The notes under the pieces are model-generated. The model was not told the origin of the DNA, ran no database searches, and was given only the letters and a program-made list of their open reading frames with translations. From Methanomicrobiales archaeon (GTDB taxonomy: Archaea; Halobacteriota; Methanomicrobia; Methanomicrobiales; JACTUA01), in NCBI GenBank assembly GCA_028678885.1, contig JAJRCP010000070.1:1-10157 (forward strand): a stretch of DNA of 10,157 bases, written 5' to 3'. This document shows, one piece after another, positions 1 through 6,737 of the stretch. Position 1 is the stretch's first letter; every line of letters starts with the position of its first letter. A program made the translations under genes and the position numbers.

Positions 1-1049
1 GGCAATTTCCCGCGAGCCTCGCGTACTACCTCGAGAAATCCTTTCTGCCGCAGAATGTGCAGGATCCGTTTCGCACTCCCTTTTGGCACCCCGGAATGCC
101 GGAGGAAATCGCTTAGCTGGAACTGTGGATGAGTGAAAAGGGAGGCAATCACTTGAGGTGCGTATCGGGCGCGAGTGACACGCGGGAACGCGGTTTCCAC
201 CTCCTGATAGAGTGCATGGATTCCTTTCGCTTTTCTCATATTTTCTTCTGCTTGCTCTGACAGTGCTTGAAGGAAGAAGGCAATCCAGTTGTTCCAGTCA
301 TCTTTATGTGAAATGTCCAGGAGGGCCGCAAAATACTCATCGCGATGTCTTTCGAGATAGGGACTGATAGGGAACACCGGGCTGGGGATCTTATCTTTGT
401 GGAAGAGAATGAGCGGTACCAGCATCCGGCCGATGCGCCCGTTTCCGTCCGGAAAGGGGCGGATGAGTTCGAACTGCGCCTTGAGAAGGGCAAGCTGAAC
501 CAGGTGGTCTTTTTCTACCCGGTGAAAGTATCTCTCCCAGTCAGTCAGGGCATCCAGGATCATCCCTGGTTCGGGAGGGATAAAGACTTCTTCCCGGATG
601 GGTGACCCTGGAGGGGTGATATGACTCTGCGTTTTCCGGATCTCTCCTGGTTCACGATCCTTCCCCGTCACATTAGTGAAAAGAACTCGGTGCAGATCGC
701 GGACCAGCTCGATGGAAAGCGGGCGTTTGGGTTCTTCAACCGCCTTCTGTAGCGCGGCACGGTAGTTGATGATCAACTGGATACCATCTCCCATCTCGGG
801 GATTACCTCGCGACGTGGGTCTGATTCGAAGTTGAGCACATCATCCAGGGAGACCTGTATGCCATCAATCCGCGAGGAGCGTATCGCCTCATGAGTGTTC
901 ATCAGGGAGAGGAGGACAAGGGGATTGGCGATACCCACGAGTGTCCACTGATACCGGGCGATCGCATCGTTCGCACGGGCGATGAAAGGCATGAGCCTTG
1001 TCCAATCGATATTTTGGGGAGGAAGTGATAAAGGGGTATAAGATTCCAT
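1..1049 (-). CDS. Fic-domain protein with N-terminal Fic_N region and C-terminal winged helix, 3' end cut by window edge
   Basis: The 349 codons visible read without a break from ATG at 1049-1047 and have no stop before base 1. AGGAG at 1062-1058 lies 8 bases before the ATG and supports this start. Residues about 1-75 match the Fic_N type (the SSRIDG segment is at 58-63), the Fic core follows to about 265, and residues about 290-349 look like a winged helix-turn-helix. Fic proteins normally transfer AMP to target side chains using the His of HPFxDGNGRxxR. Here that segment is RPFPDGNGRIGR (197-208), with Arg197 (CGC, bases 461-459) in the His position. The auto-inhibitory motif S/T-x3-E-G/N appears as S58-x3-D62-G63, with Asp for Glu. 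The family assignment is certain. Loss of AMP transfer is inferred, and a DNA-binding or regulatory role is possible. Only the last few residues and the stop seem to be missing. Confidence 0.93.
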   Translation of the reverse strand, partial: MESYTPLSLPPQNIDWTRLMPFIARANDAIARYQWTLVGIANPLVLLSLMNTHEAIRSSRIDGIQVSLDDVLNFESDPRREVIPEMGDGIQLIINYRAALQKAVEEPKRPLSIELVRDLHRVLFTNVTGKDREPGEIRKTQSHITPPGSPIREEVFIPPEPGMILDALTDWERYFHRVEKDHLVQLALLKAQFELIRPFPDGNGRIGRMLVPLILFHKDKIPSPVFPISPYLERHRDEYFAALLDISHKDDWNNWIAFFLQALSEQAEENMRKAKGIHALYQEVETAFPRVTRARYAPQVIASLFTHPQFQLSDFLRHSGVPKGSAKRILHILRQKGFLEVVREARGKL

Positions 1050-1065
1050 CTAGACATCTCCTTAA

Positions 1066-1088
1066 GAAAGAATGCGATCTATTCTTTC
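1066..1088. promoter_or_regulatory. Perfect 8-bp inverted repeat at the Fic gene start, candidate operator
   Basis: GAAAGAAT (1066-1073) and ATTCTTTC (1081-1088) are exact inverted copies separated by 7 bases. The repeat lies immediately upstream of the Fic Shine-Dalgarno (1062-1058). It sits just downstream, in the Fic direction, of a weak TATA-like CTTAAATG on the minus strand (1100-1093). That is where an archaeal repressor would block initiation. Binding by the Fic protein's own C-terminal winged helix is a speculation the layout allows. A simple hairpin in the leader is the alternative. Confidence 0.45.
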
Positions 1089-1287
1089 ATCACATTTAAG
1101 CCCTTCTCCGATAGGTGTCGGAAGAATAGTATAGAATTCGTGGATGACCAGCTCTCTCGGCGAGCCTGATAGGCGTTTTGAATATCCGGCAGGTCATCGG
1201 GATGTATAAAAAGCAGGGATCTCCTCATCTCCCATAGGGGGAGCATCCCGAGAACGCCCTCCATTCATTTGCCAGGCTGTTTGGGGC

Positions 1288-1340
1288 AAAATTTAATATC
1301 CGCCTCTGTCAGCTCCCCTTCACAAGACTGTATAGGAGGA
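1288..1340 (+). promoter_or_regulatory. Putative archaeal promoter and ribosome binding site of the oxidoreductase gene
   Basis: The AT-only stretch AAAATTTAATAT (1288-1299) resembles an archaeal TATA box, which would place a transcription start near 1320. AGGAGGA (1334-1340) is a strong Shine-Dalgarno, and 9 bases separate its AGGAGG core from the ATG at 1349. The ribosome binding site is clear, but the TATA call rests on composition and spacing only. Confidence 0.5.
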
Positions 1341-1348
1341 ATTCGAAT

Positions 1349-2716
1349 ATGCGGCCCGAGCCTGGACAATCGAGTCAGTATGACCTTGTTGTGATCGGTA
1401 CTGGTAATGCCGGTATGCATATGGCACTCAAAGCCCGCCAATCCGGCTGGAGAGTTGCGATCGTCGATGAACTGCCGTATGGTGGTACATGTGCGGTGAA
1501 AGGATGTATTCCCAAAAAAGTGTTGGTCGGTGCCACGGAAGTGATCAAGCGAGTGGATGCGATGCAGGATCGGGGTATCGCCGGCTCACTACAGATCACC
1601 TGGTCCGACCTGATCCAGTTCAAACGGACCTTTATTGATCCAGTACCGGCAACACGGGAGAGGATCTTAATGAAAGAAGGGATAGATACCTATCACGGCC
1701 ACACCTGTTTTCTCGGGAAGAATATCATTCAGGTGGGGGAAACGCAGCTATCCACCCGCTTTATCGGAATTGCGACCGGTGCGATTCCTCGGAGGCTCGG
1801 CATCCCGGGGGAGCAATGGGTGAGCTCGAGCGATGAATTCCTCGCGATGGACTCTCTACCTGAAAAACTCCTTTTCATCGGTGGAGGTTTTATATCATTC
1901 GAGCTCGCTCAGGTAGCCGCAATCGCCGGTGCCCAGGTAACAATTCTCCACCGAAGCGGGCGGGTCTTGAAGGAATTCGATCCGTTCCTCGTCGATATGC
2001 TGGTGGAGGCTATGAAGATAGAGGGAATAAAAATACTCACTGATATGCCGGTACTGTCGATCCAGAAGAGTCCGGATTGTCTCCAGGTCCTTGCTGGGAA
2101 AGACGAAAGGAAGGTTTTCGAGACCGACATGGTTGTGCACGGCGCAGGGAGGGTACCCAACCTTTCCGGTCTTGGACTCGATGCCGGGGAGGTCACGACC
2201 GATGCCCATGGTATTGTGGTCAACCAATACCTCCAATCGGTTTCTAACCCATCTGTATACGTGGCTGGCGATGCGAATGCAAAGGGTAAGCCCCTTTCTC
2301 CGGTCGCCATTATGGAGGGACGGGCAGCCGCTACGAATATGGTGCAGGGCAACACTATCGCTCCCAAATACCTGGCCGTTCCCAGTGTGGTATTTGTATT
2401 CCCGTTACTCGCATCGGTGGGCTGGCGTGAAGATCAACTAATCGAACAGGGAGTGACGCCGGTTGTATACCGAAGAGAGACGAGCGATTGGTATTCTTCC
2501 CGTCGGATAGGTCTTTCCCGATCCGGATACAAAATCTTCACCGAAGGAGAGGGTGGTCGAATAATGGGAGCTCATATCCTGGGGTATAATGCAGATGAGG
2601 TGATCAATGTATTCGCCCTTGCGATCCAACACGGACTGACCCTGAAGGATCTGCAGGAAATGGTGTGGGCTTATCCCACCGGTGCATTCGATATAAATCG
2701 GATACAACTTGAGTAA
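1349..2716 (+). CDS. FAD/NAD(P)H-dependent pyridine nucleotide-disulfide oxidoreductase (glutathione reductase-like)
   Basis: This is a complete 455-residue cytoplasmic flavoenzyme of the glutathione reductase/dihydrolipoamide dehydrogenase class, a normal length for the family. The FAD-binding GTGNAG is at 17-22. The redox disulfide segment GGTCAVKGCIPKK is at 45-57, with the cysteine pair C48/C53. The nucleotide-binding glycine loop GGGFIS is at 178-183, followed by HRSGR (201-205), whose Arg residues instead of an acidic residue suggest NADPH over NADH. The second FAD contact AGDAN is at 306-310, and a dimerisation domain runs from about 340 to the end. At the C-terminus the usual HPTxxE dyad segment reads YPTGAFD (442-448), so the proton-relay His is Tyr. 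Mercuric reductase also has Tyr here, but this protein lacks MerA's C-terminal cysteine pair. The substrate is unknown. It is transcribed away from the Fic gene and has no operon partner downstream. Confidence 0.95.
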   Translation: MRPEPGQSSQYDLVVIGTGNAGMHMALKARQSGWRVAIVDELPYGGTCAVKGCIPKKVLVGATEVIKRVDAMQDRGIAGSLQITWSDLIQFKRTFIDPVPATRERILMKEGIDTYHGHTCFLGKNIIQVGETQLSTRFIGIATGAIPRRLGIPGEQWVSSSDEFLAMDSLPEKLLFIGGGFISFELAQVAAIAGAQVTILHRSGRVLKEFDPFLVDMLVEAMKIEGIKILTDMPVLSIQKSPDCLQVLAGKDERKVFETDMVVHGAGRVPNLSGLGLDAGEVTTDAHGIVVNQYLQSVSNPSVYVAGDANAKGKPLSPVAIMEGRAAATNMVQGNTIAPKYLAVPSVVFVFPLLASVGWREDQLIEQGVTPVVYRRETSDWYSSRRIGLSRSGYKIFTEGEGGRIMGAHILGYNADEVINVFALAIQHGLTLKDLQEMVWAYPTGAFDINRIQLE

Positions 2717-2749
2717 GAAGATAGAAATTCGCGTCTGGGAGCTGACTAT

Positions 2750-2782
2750 GAACGAGATGATATCTCATGTCCGTTCAATTTT
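2750..2782 (+). terminator. Possible stem-loop terminator after the oxidoreductase gene
   Basis: GAGAT (2754-2758) pairs with ATCTC (2762-2766) around a 3-base loop. An outer GAAC (2750-2753) can pair with GTTC (2773-2776), and TTTT follows at 2779-2782. It begins 33 bases after the stop codon. The short stem and single small T-run make this a weak call. Confidence 0.3.
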
Positions 2783-2803
2783 AGAAGGAAGCTGAATTCT
2801 GAT

Positions 2804-2956
2804 TCATTTTTCTGACGTATCGAGTGTAAATATCGGATTCTTCTGATATTGTTGGGTGTCAGACAATTTCGGACTCAGAGCAGTCTCCTGTACGATGATA
2901 CCAAACCTTCTCCTCTGAATCGCTTTGTTGATTATTCCCCACCACTTTCCAAATGA
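2804..2956 (-). pseudogene. Possible coding remnant of unknown identity
   Basis: The minus-strand frame is open for 50 codons before a TGA at 2806-2804, bounded upstream by adjacent TAA and TGA stops (2959-2957, 2962-2960). The translation begins SFGKWWGIINKAIQRRRFGI and has a protein-like composition. There is no start codon, ribosome binding site or motif I recognise. It may be the tail of a decayed gene or simply a chance open stretch. Confidence 0.2.
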
Positions 2957-2985
2957 TTATCAATACACCAATTTGATCTGGTGTT

Positions 2986-3002
2986 CAGTTCAAATTGAAC
3001 TG
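2986..3002. repeat. 17-bp palindrome with 8-bp arms
   Basis: CAGTTCAA and TTGAACTG are exact inverted copies around a single central A. A further CAGTTC occurs at 3006-3011, four bases after the palindrome. No gene start lies close by, so an operator role is not evident. It could be a leftover of a mobile element end or a hairpin. Confidence 0.5.
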
Positions 3003-3060
3003 ATGCAGTTCTTTTACAGCAATATAATACTCAGAATGAATGCATCTAAAGCATCCGCAG

Positions 3061-3180
3061 AACATGCCCATGAAGCGGTGATACGCAGCGGCGTACGGTA
3101 GGACAGAATCCAATCAGCCTCCACGATACGAGTGTAGCGAGCGAGTGGGGGCACCGGTGCTAGGCTCATCCCATCATTGG
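3061..3180. other. G+C-rich, hairpin-prone patch, candidate structured RNA or mobile-element end
   Basis: By direct count this patch has 70 G+C in 120 bases, against 22 of 60 just before and 20 of 60 just after. It can form several hairpins in series. TACGC (3082-3086) pairs with GCGTA (3091-3095) around a 4-base loop. CCTCCAC (3118-3124) pairs with GTGGGGG (3145-3151) with one G-T wobble. GCACCGGTGC (3151-3160) is a perfect palindrome that competes with the previous stem at one base. CCCA/TGGG closes a 4-base loop at 3170-3181. A 59-codon plus-strand frame (3082-3258) runs through it without a start codon. It could be an RNA gene, the right end of a lost insertion element, or a coding remnant. 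I recognise no known RNA family in it. Confidence 0.35.
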
Positions 3181-3500
3181 GAAAAAATTATCGGCAATTT
3201 CCTGTTAGATTCTGAATTGAAAAACCACCTGCATAACCATGGAAAAATTAGGAAAAAGTAAGAGCCGGATTAAAAAACGATTAGAAGATTTGAGCTATTT
3301 ATCCACATCCAATAACCCCCTTTTCCACTTTAAATATTCTGAAAATATTTCAATTTATGCTCCAATCTAAAAAATAAACCAAATTGTGACCCGATACTAC
3401 TATGGAGAGCCAGGACGATTGGGTAAAATCTGGAATTCGCTTTTAATTACTACTCGCGCTTTATAAAAAAATTGAGATCCTAAACGAATATTTTTTCTCT

Positions 3501-3511
3501 CATATACTATA
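3501..3511 (+). promoter_or_regulatory. TATA-like element upstream of the SIR2 remnant
   Basis: CATATACTATA lies 16-26 bases before the ATG at 3527 in a T-rich context. It resembles an archaeal TATA box, though it is closer to the ATG than usual unless the transcript is almost leaderless. No clear Shine-Dalgarno is present. Confidence 0.3.
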
Positions 3512-3526
3512 AGAAATAGATGGGGT

Positions 3527-4555
3527 ATGTCGAAAAAATATCTGTCCCATTTTCCAAAGCCTTTACTCGACGATCTTGTCGCTGGGAGATGGCTCCCAAT
3601 TATAGGCGCAGGGTTCTCTCGGAATGCAATTATTCCATCGGGCAAGAAAATGCCTCTTTAGCATGATCTCGGAGAGTTATTAGGGAGGGAATTAAACGAT
3701 TATGAATCTGTCAATCCAATTGATACCACTTCAGCCTACGAATACGAGTTTAGGAGAACAAAATTAATCGAGAAATTATTAGAACTATTATTCATTGAAG
3801 ACTCTCGCCCAGGAGAAGCACATCAGGCATTCTGTTCACTTTCGTTTAGTATGGTTTGTACGACTAATTTCGATTTCCTTCTAGAGAGGCAATACGAACT
3901 CCTCAACGGCCATTGTATCCCTCTCGTAGCTGAGGTTCAACTCTCTGTAAATCGCAAAGTAACAGATATCGCGCTCCTTAACTATATGGCGATCTACACC
4001 ATCCAAAGCGATTAGTGGTCACAGAATCCGATTATGATCGGTTTCTTGATAGCTATCCTCTCCTTGCCACATTCCTTGCCAATCTGTTAATTACAAAGAC
4101 AGCAGTGATGATTGGTTACAGCCTTGATGACCCAGATTTTCGCCAAGTTTGGCAAATTGTTAGTGAACGACTCGGCCGTTCAAGGAGAATTGCGTATGCG
4201 ATTACTATCGGTTCAAAACCTACTGATATTTCACGCTTCGAACGTCGCGGTGTCAAAGTCATTAACCTACCTAAAGAAAAGGGGACCAAGGCGATGTGTT
4301 ATCGAAAACATTTACAGAACTTCGTGAATTTTGGCTTGAGAATATTTTTCCCACAAGTCAAATTAAGGAAGAACAACCCCTTTAGGGAACTGTCTCTACC
4401 GAAAGAAGCACAAACTCGACTTTGTTTCTTTTCGGTTCCTTTATCGGTGTTATCTTTCTATCGTGACAGAATTTTCCCATTCGTTGGAGATCATGGTTTC
4501 GTTCCTGTGACAGCGAATGATATTGTTACCCCGGGAGACGCCATCCTTACTAAGA
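3527..4555 (+). pseudogene. Broken SIR2-family gene with the start of a C-terminal nucleotide-binding-like domain
   Basis: Joining three frames restores a SIR2-type protein. From ATG at 3527 the first frame gives IIGAGFSRN (25-33, the GAGxS NAD-binding motif). A TAG at 3659-3661 then falls where MPL-W-HDLG would need Trp. The same frame continues with CTTNFDFLLER. Near 3985/3986 one base is missing, and the next frame resumes at GDLHHPKRLVVTESDYDRF, so the lost base belongs to the conserved His-Gly-Asp segment. A second one-base loss lies in the A/G run at 4275-4284. One extra T at about 4382-4384 returns the frame to FRELSLPKEAQ. After residues like VPLSVLSFYRDRIFPF and GFVPVTANDIVTPGDAILTK, which resemble the start of a nucleoside deoxyribosyltransferase/TIR-like fold, the similarity stops at about 4555. 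Intact relatives degrade or bind NAD and often act in phage defence. This copy looks dead. Sequencing error could explain the homopolymer indels, but not the truncation. Confidence 0.85.
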
Positions 4556-4728
4556 TACTTTTTCAGCTCGGAAAAAAAGTATTTTGCAAATTTCGGGTCA
4601 GAATCGACAATTGAACCACTGACCGTCCTGACAAGCCAGGGCGGCAACTCGGGGTTTTCATTAAGGCTGTTCTTGATTACCACTATCGTCTCGTCGACGT
4701 CGACATTTTTCTTCCACCGATATAGCAT
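4450..4728 (-). pseudogene. Likely 5' fragment of an unknown gene truncated against the SIR2 remnant
   Basis: This is a 92-codon frame from ATG at 4728 with a good Shine-Dalgarno-like GGAAGGTG (4743-4736), 7 bases upstream. About the first 58 residues have a natural composition, starting MLYRWKKNVDVDETIVVIKN and including NENPELPPWLVRTV and SDPKFAKYFFSELKKYL. The last third, beyond about base 4555, runs antisense through the SIR2 remnant, so its sequence there is probably accidental. I do not recognise the family. It may be a truncated gene whose 3' part was lost at the junction, or a short intact gene that happens to end in foreign sequence. Confidence 0.4.
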
Positions 4729-5023
4729 ATTTCACACCTTCCAGGCGACGATACTAGCACCGGTTGAATAATAAGGTTTCGGTCCCTGCCACCACGCTTG
4801 CCGAAGGGTTGATATCCTCTTATGGGAGAACTAATTTCACATTCCGATTTTCGGGGCATTTTCCTCAGGAAGCACCTCATCGGGGCCTCCCACCTGTATG
4901 ATCTCCCGCCCGTATCAGGGAGCATTATGAGCTGAAAATCAATCCGGTGTACACTTCGCAACCTCGTGATAAGAACCGGATATTTTCAAATAGATCAAGG
5001 ACCACACTAGCATCGTTTGATTT
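4729..5023. other. Intergenic region upstream of the MFS gene
   Basis: No gene is supported here. On the minus strand it holds the start signals of the 4728 frame, including a TATA-like CTTATTATT around 4767-4775. It also has a small CTCCC/GGGAG dyad (4903-4907, 4918-4922). On the plus strand an AT-rich stretch (4981-4992) could serve as the TATA element of the MFS gene. Base composition changes here from AT-rich to the more G+C-rich MFS gene. Confidence 0.45.
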
Positions 5024-6439
5024 ATGGAGAAAAATCAAAGGATTGTGTTGTTTATCCTCGCCCTCGGGACACTCATGGGGGCACTCGACAGCACCATCGT
5101 AATCCTTGCGTTCCCCACCATATCCGAGCAACTCCACTCTGATCTCATCACTACCCTATGGATCATTCTCATCTATCTCCTGATTGTTGCGATCACGACC
5201 ACACAATTGGGCCGGCTCGGGGATATCTACGGGAGAAGCCGGATGTTCAACAGTGGATTTGCCATATTCACCATCGGATCGCTATTCTGCGGATTCTCTC
5301 ACTCCATTTGGGTGCTGATCCTCTCCCGGGGGATACAAGCCTTCGGTGGATCCCTGATGCAGGCGAATAGCGGGGCAATTATTGCCGATACTTTTGCAAT
5401 AGAGAGCCGGGGCACCGCATATGGATACAACTCCCTCGGATGGACTTCGGGCGCAATGCTCGGCATCGTGCTCGGAGGAATAATCACGACCTTTGTCGGA
5501 TGGGAATACATCTTCTTCATCAACATTCCCATTGGAATCGTCGCCACCATACTGGGAATACTGTACATCAGGGATGTCAAACTGATTGACTCAAATCTCG
5601 ATATCATCGGTATGATGCTGCTCGCGGCAGGCCTTGTCTTCATCTCGTATGGGGCGGTCGATTTCGTGTCGGTCGGGACCGCAATGAGCAGTACCCTCTT
5701 TTTTGGGACAGGAATCGTATTCATCGTTATCTTTGGATACTATGAACTACGTACTCCCACCCCCGTGATTGATCCGGGAATATTCCGCGACCGGGTGCTC
5801 CGGTACTCAATCCTTGCCGCTTTTTTCCAGGCTCTCGGGTATATCTCGGTCGTATTTCTCATCATCATGTACCTACAGGGGATTAGGGGGCTGTCACCCT
5901 TGGATGCGTCGCTCCTCCTGATCCCAGGGTATGTGGTCGGGAGCTTCTTCAGTCCGGTCATGGGTCATCTCTCGGACCGGTACGGATCCCGCCTCATCGC
6001 GATGACAGGGACGCTCGTTATCATGCTCGCGACACTGCTCTACCTGATGTTACAGATTGATACCCCGCTTTGGGTGATTCTCATCGCATCCGGAATATCA
6101 GGGCTGGGTACCGCGATGTTCTTCCCGGCAAACAACAGTGCCGTGATGGCAAATGCGAGGCCAGGATCATATGGCAGTATCTCAGGGGTGCTGAGGACCG
6201 TGCAGAACGTCGGAATCCTGATGAGCTTTGTCGTTGCCATTTCGGTCGCGGCTGCATCTATACCCCGTGAGGTCGCATTCGAGGTCTTCATCGGGACGAC
6301 AAACCTGGTAGGAGGAGTGAGTGAGGCATTCATCACCGGAATTCATTCTGCACTCATGGTATCGCTGATGATACTCGCGATTGCCGCTACTATGTCATGG
6401 ATCAGGGGAAAGGGCGTCCGATCCCCGGTAAAGAAGTAA
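5024..6439 (+). CDS. MFS multidrug-type efflux transporter, DHA2 (14-helix) family
   Basis: This is a complete 471-residue inner-membrane protein with about 14 hydrophobic segments and a length typical of the EmrB/QacA group. The first helix carries LDSTIVILAFPT (21-32), the DHA2 signature in which the acidic residue supports proton-coupled export. Motif A is GRLGDIYGRSR (63-73) in the loop after helix 2. It recurs in the second half as GHLSDRYGSR (314-323). The antiporter motif usually written GPxxGG is GIVLGG (147-152) here, with Ile for Pro. IFFINIPIG (163-171) is also typical. The substrate cannot be told from sequence. No strong Shine-Dalgarno precedes the ATG; the TATA-like bases near 4981-4992 would give a short leader. 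A TrmB-type regulator follows on the same strand 298 bases downstream, which may or may not control it. Confidence 0.93.
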   Translation: MEKNQRIVLFILALGTLMGALDSTIVILAFPTISEQLHSDLITTLWIILIYLLIVAITTTQLGRLGDIYGRSRMFNSGFAIFTIGSLFCGFSHSIWVLILSRGIQAFGGSLMQANSGAIIADTFAIESRGTAYGYNSLGWTSGAMLGIVLGGIITTFVGWEYIFFINIPIGIVATILGILYIRDVKLIDSNLDIIGMMLLAAGLVFISYGAVDFVSVGTAMSSTLFFGTGIVFIVIFGYYELRTPTPVIDPGIFRDRVLRYSILAAFFQALGYISVVFLIIMYLQGIRGLSPLDASLLLIPGYVVGSFFSPVMGHLSDRYGSRLIAMTGTLVIMLATLLYLMLQIDTPLWVILIASGISGLGTAMFFPANNSAVMANARPGSYGSISGVLRTVQNVGILMSFVVAISVAAASIPREVAFEVFIGTTNLVGGVSEAFITGIHSALMVSLMILAIAATMSWIRGKGVRSPVKK

Positions 6440-6737
6440 GCCGTGTAACCTGGGAAAGCAATATGCAGGACATCGGTTCCATCCCTTATTTTATTCTTCA
6501 GATTATTCGCAATATTTTCTTTTGAGAATGATTCAATCTCTCTTCGAGGATCCTTCAATATATGAATCAATCTTTTCTGAAGCAAACTTATATTAATGAG
6601 CTCATCCATTTCAGCGTGACAAACTGCCATATACAGAGTACGGAGTTGTCCAACCCGGAAGCCATTGGTTAGGCGTAGTGAAAGCGTAATGAGAAGATAT
6701 CCACATTCCATAATTAAATGACCCTAGGGAGGGGGAT
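6440..6737. other. Intergenic region between the MFS and TrmB-type genes
   Basis: About 300 bases without a supported gene. TTATTTTATTCTT at 6486-6498 is a T-rich tract of the kind that ends archaeal transcripts. TTATATTAA at 6588-6596 is a possible TATA box for the regulator, although the leader would then exceed 100 bases. A minus-strand frame of 122 codons (6711-6343) crosses it but overlaps the MFS 3' end and lacks a ribosome binding site. Confidence 0.4.

Larger units (their letters stand above)
1050..1348. other. Divergent intergenic region between the Fic gene and the oxidoreductase gene
   Basis: No convincing gene is present in these 299 bases. They carry the start signals of both flanking genes: the minus-strand Fic signals near 1058-1100 and the plus-strand oxidoreductase signals near 1288-1340. 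A 61-codon minus-strand frame (1264-1079) has no ribosome binding site and no recognisable motif. Confidence 0.6.
2783..3526. other. Long gene-free, mostly AT-rich region
   Basis: No intact gene was found in about 740 bases. The stretch contains a 50-codon open minus-strand segment without a start (2956-2804), a 17-bp palindrome (2986-3002), a G+C-rich patch with potential hairpins (3061-3180), and an AT-only hairpin (AAATATT at 3332-3338, AATATTT at 3344-3350). From about 3181 the sequence is strongly AT-rich up to the SIR2 remnant, for example 20 G+C of 60 bases at 3181-3240. Confidence 0.6.

Noticed and set aside
1079..1264. A 61-codon minus-strand frame just upstream of the Fic gene, which could have been a partner antitoxin
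   Set aside because: It lacks a ribosome binding site and shows none of the Fic-antitoxin motif. The inhibitory-type helix is instead within the Fic protein itself, so no separate antitoxin is expected.
1909..2367. A 152-codon minus-strand frame opposite the oxidoreductase gene
   Set aside because: It lies antisense to a clearly conserved flavoenzyme and its translation has no domain.
3527..4614. A SIR2 gene split on purpose into two proteins by a new start at 4015
   Set aside because: The GTG at 4015 has no ribosome binding site. The second part is the direct continuation of the first in another frame, and both parts contain further lesions, so decay explains it better.
4693..4704. Perfect palindrome GTCGACGTCGAC
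   Set aside because: It lies inside the minus-strand frame and simply encodes the repeated Val-Asp-Val-Asp codons.
4683..4961. A 92-codon minus-strand frame upstream of the 4728 start
   Set aside because: It has an Arg-rich, unnatural composition and runs through the start signals of the better-supported 4728 frame in a different register.
6343..6711. A 122-codon minus-strand frame across the MFS-TrmB gap
   Set aside because: The middle part looks mildly protein-like, but it overlaps the MFS 3' end by about 97 bases, has no ribosome binding site, and resembles nothing I know. A homology search could revive it.
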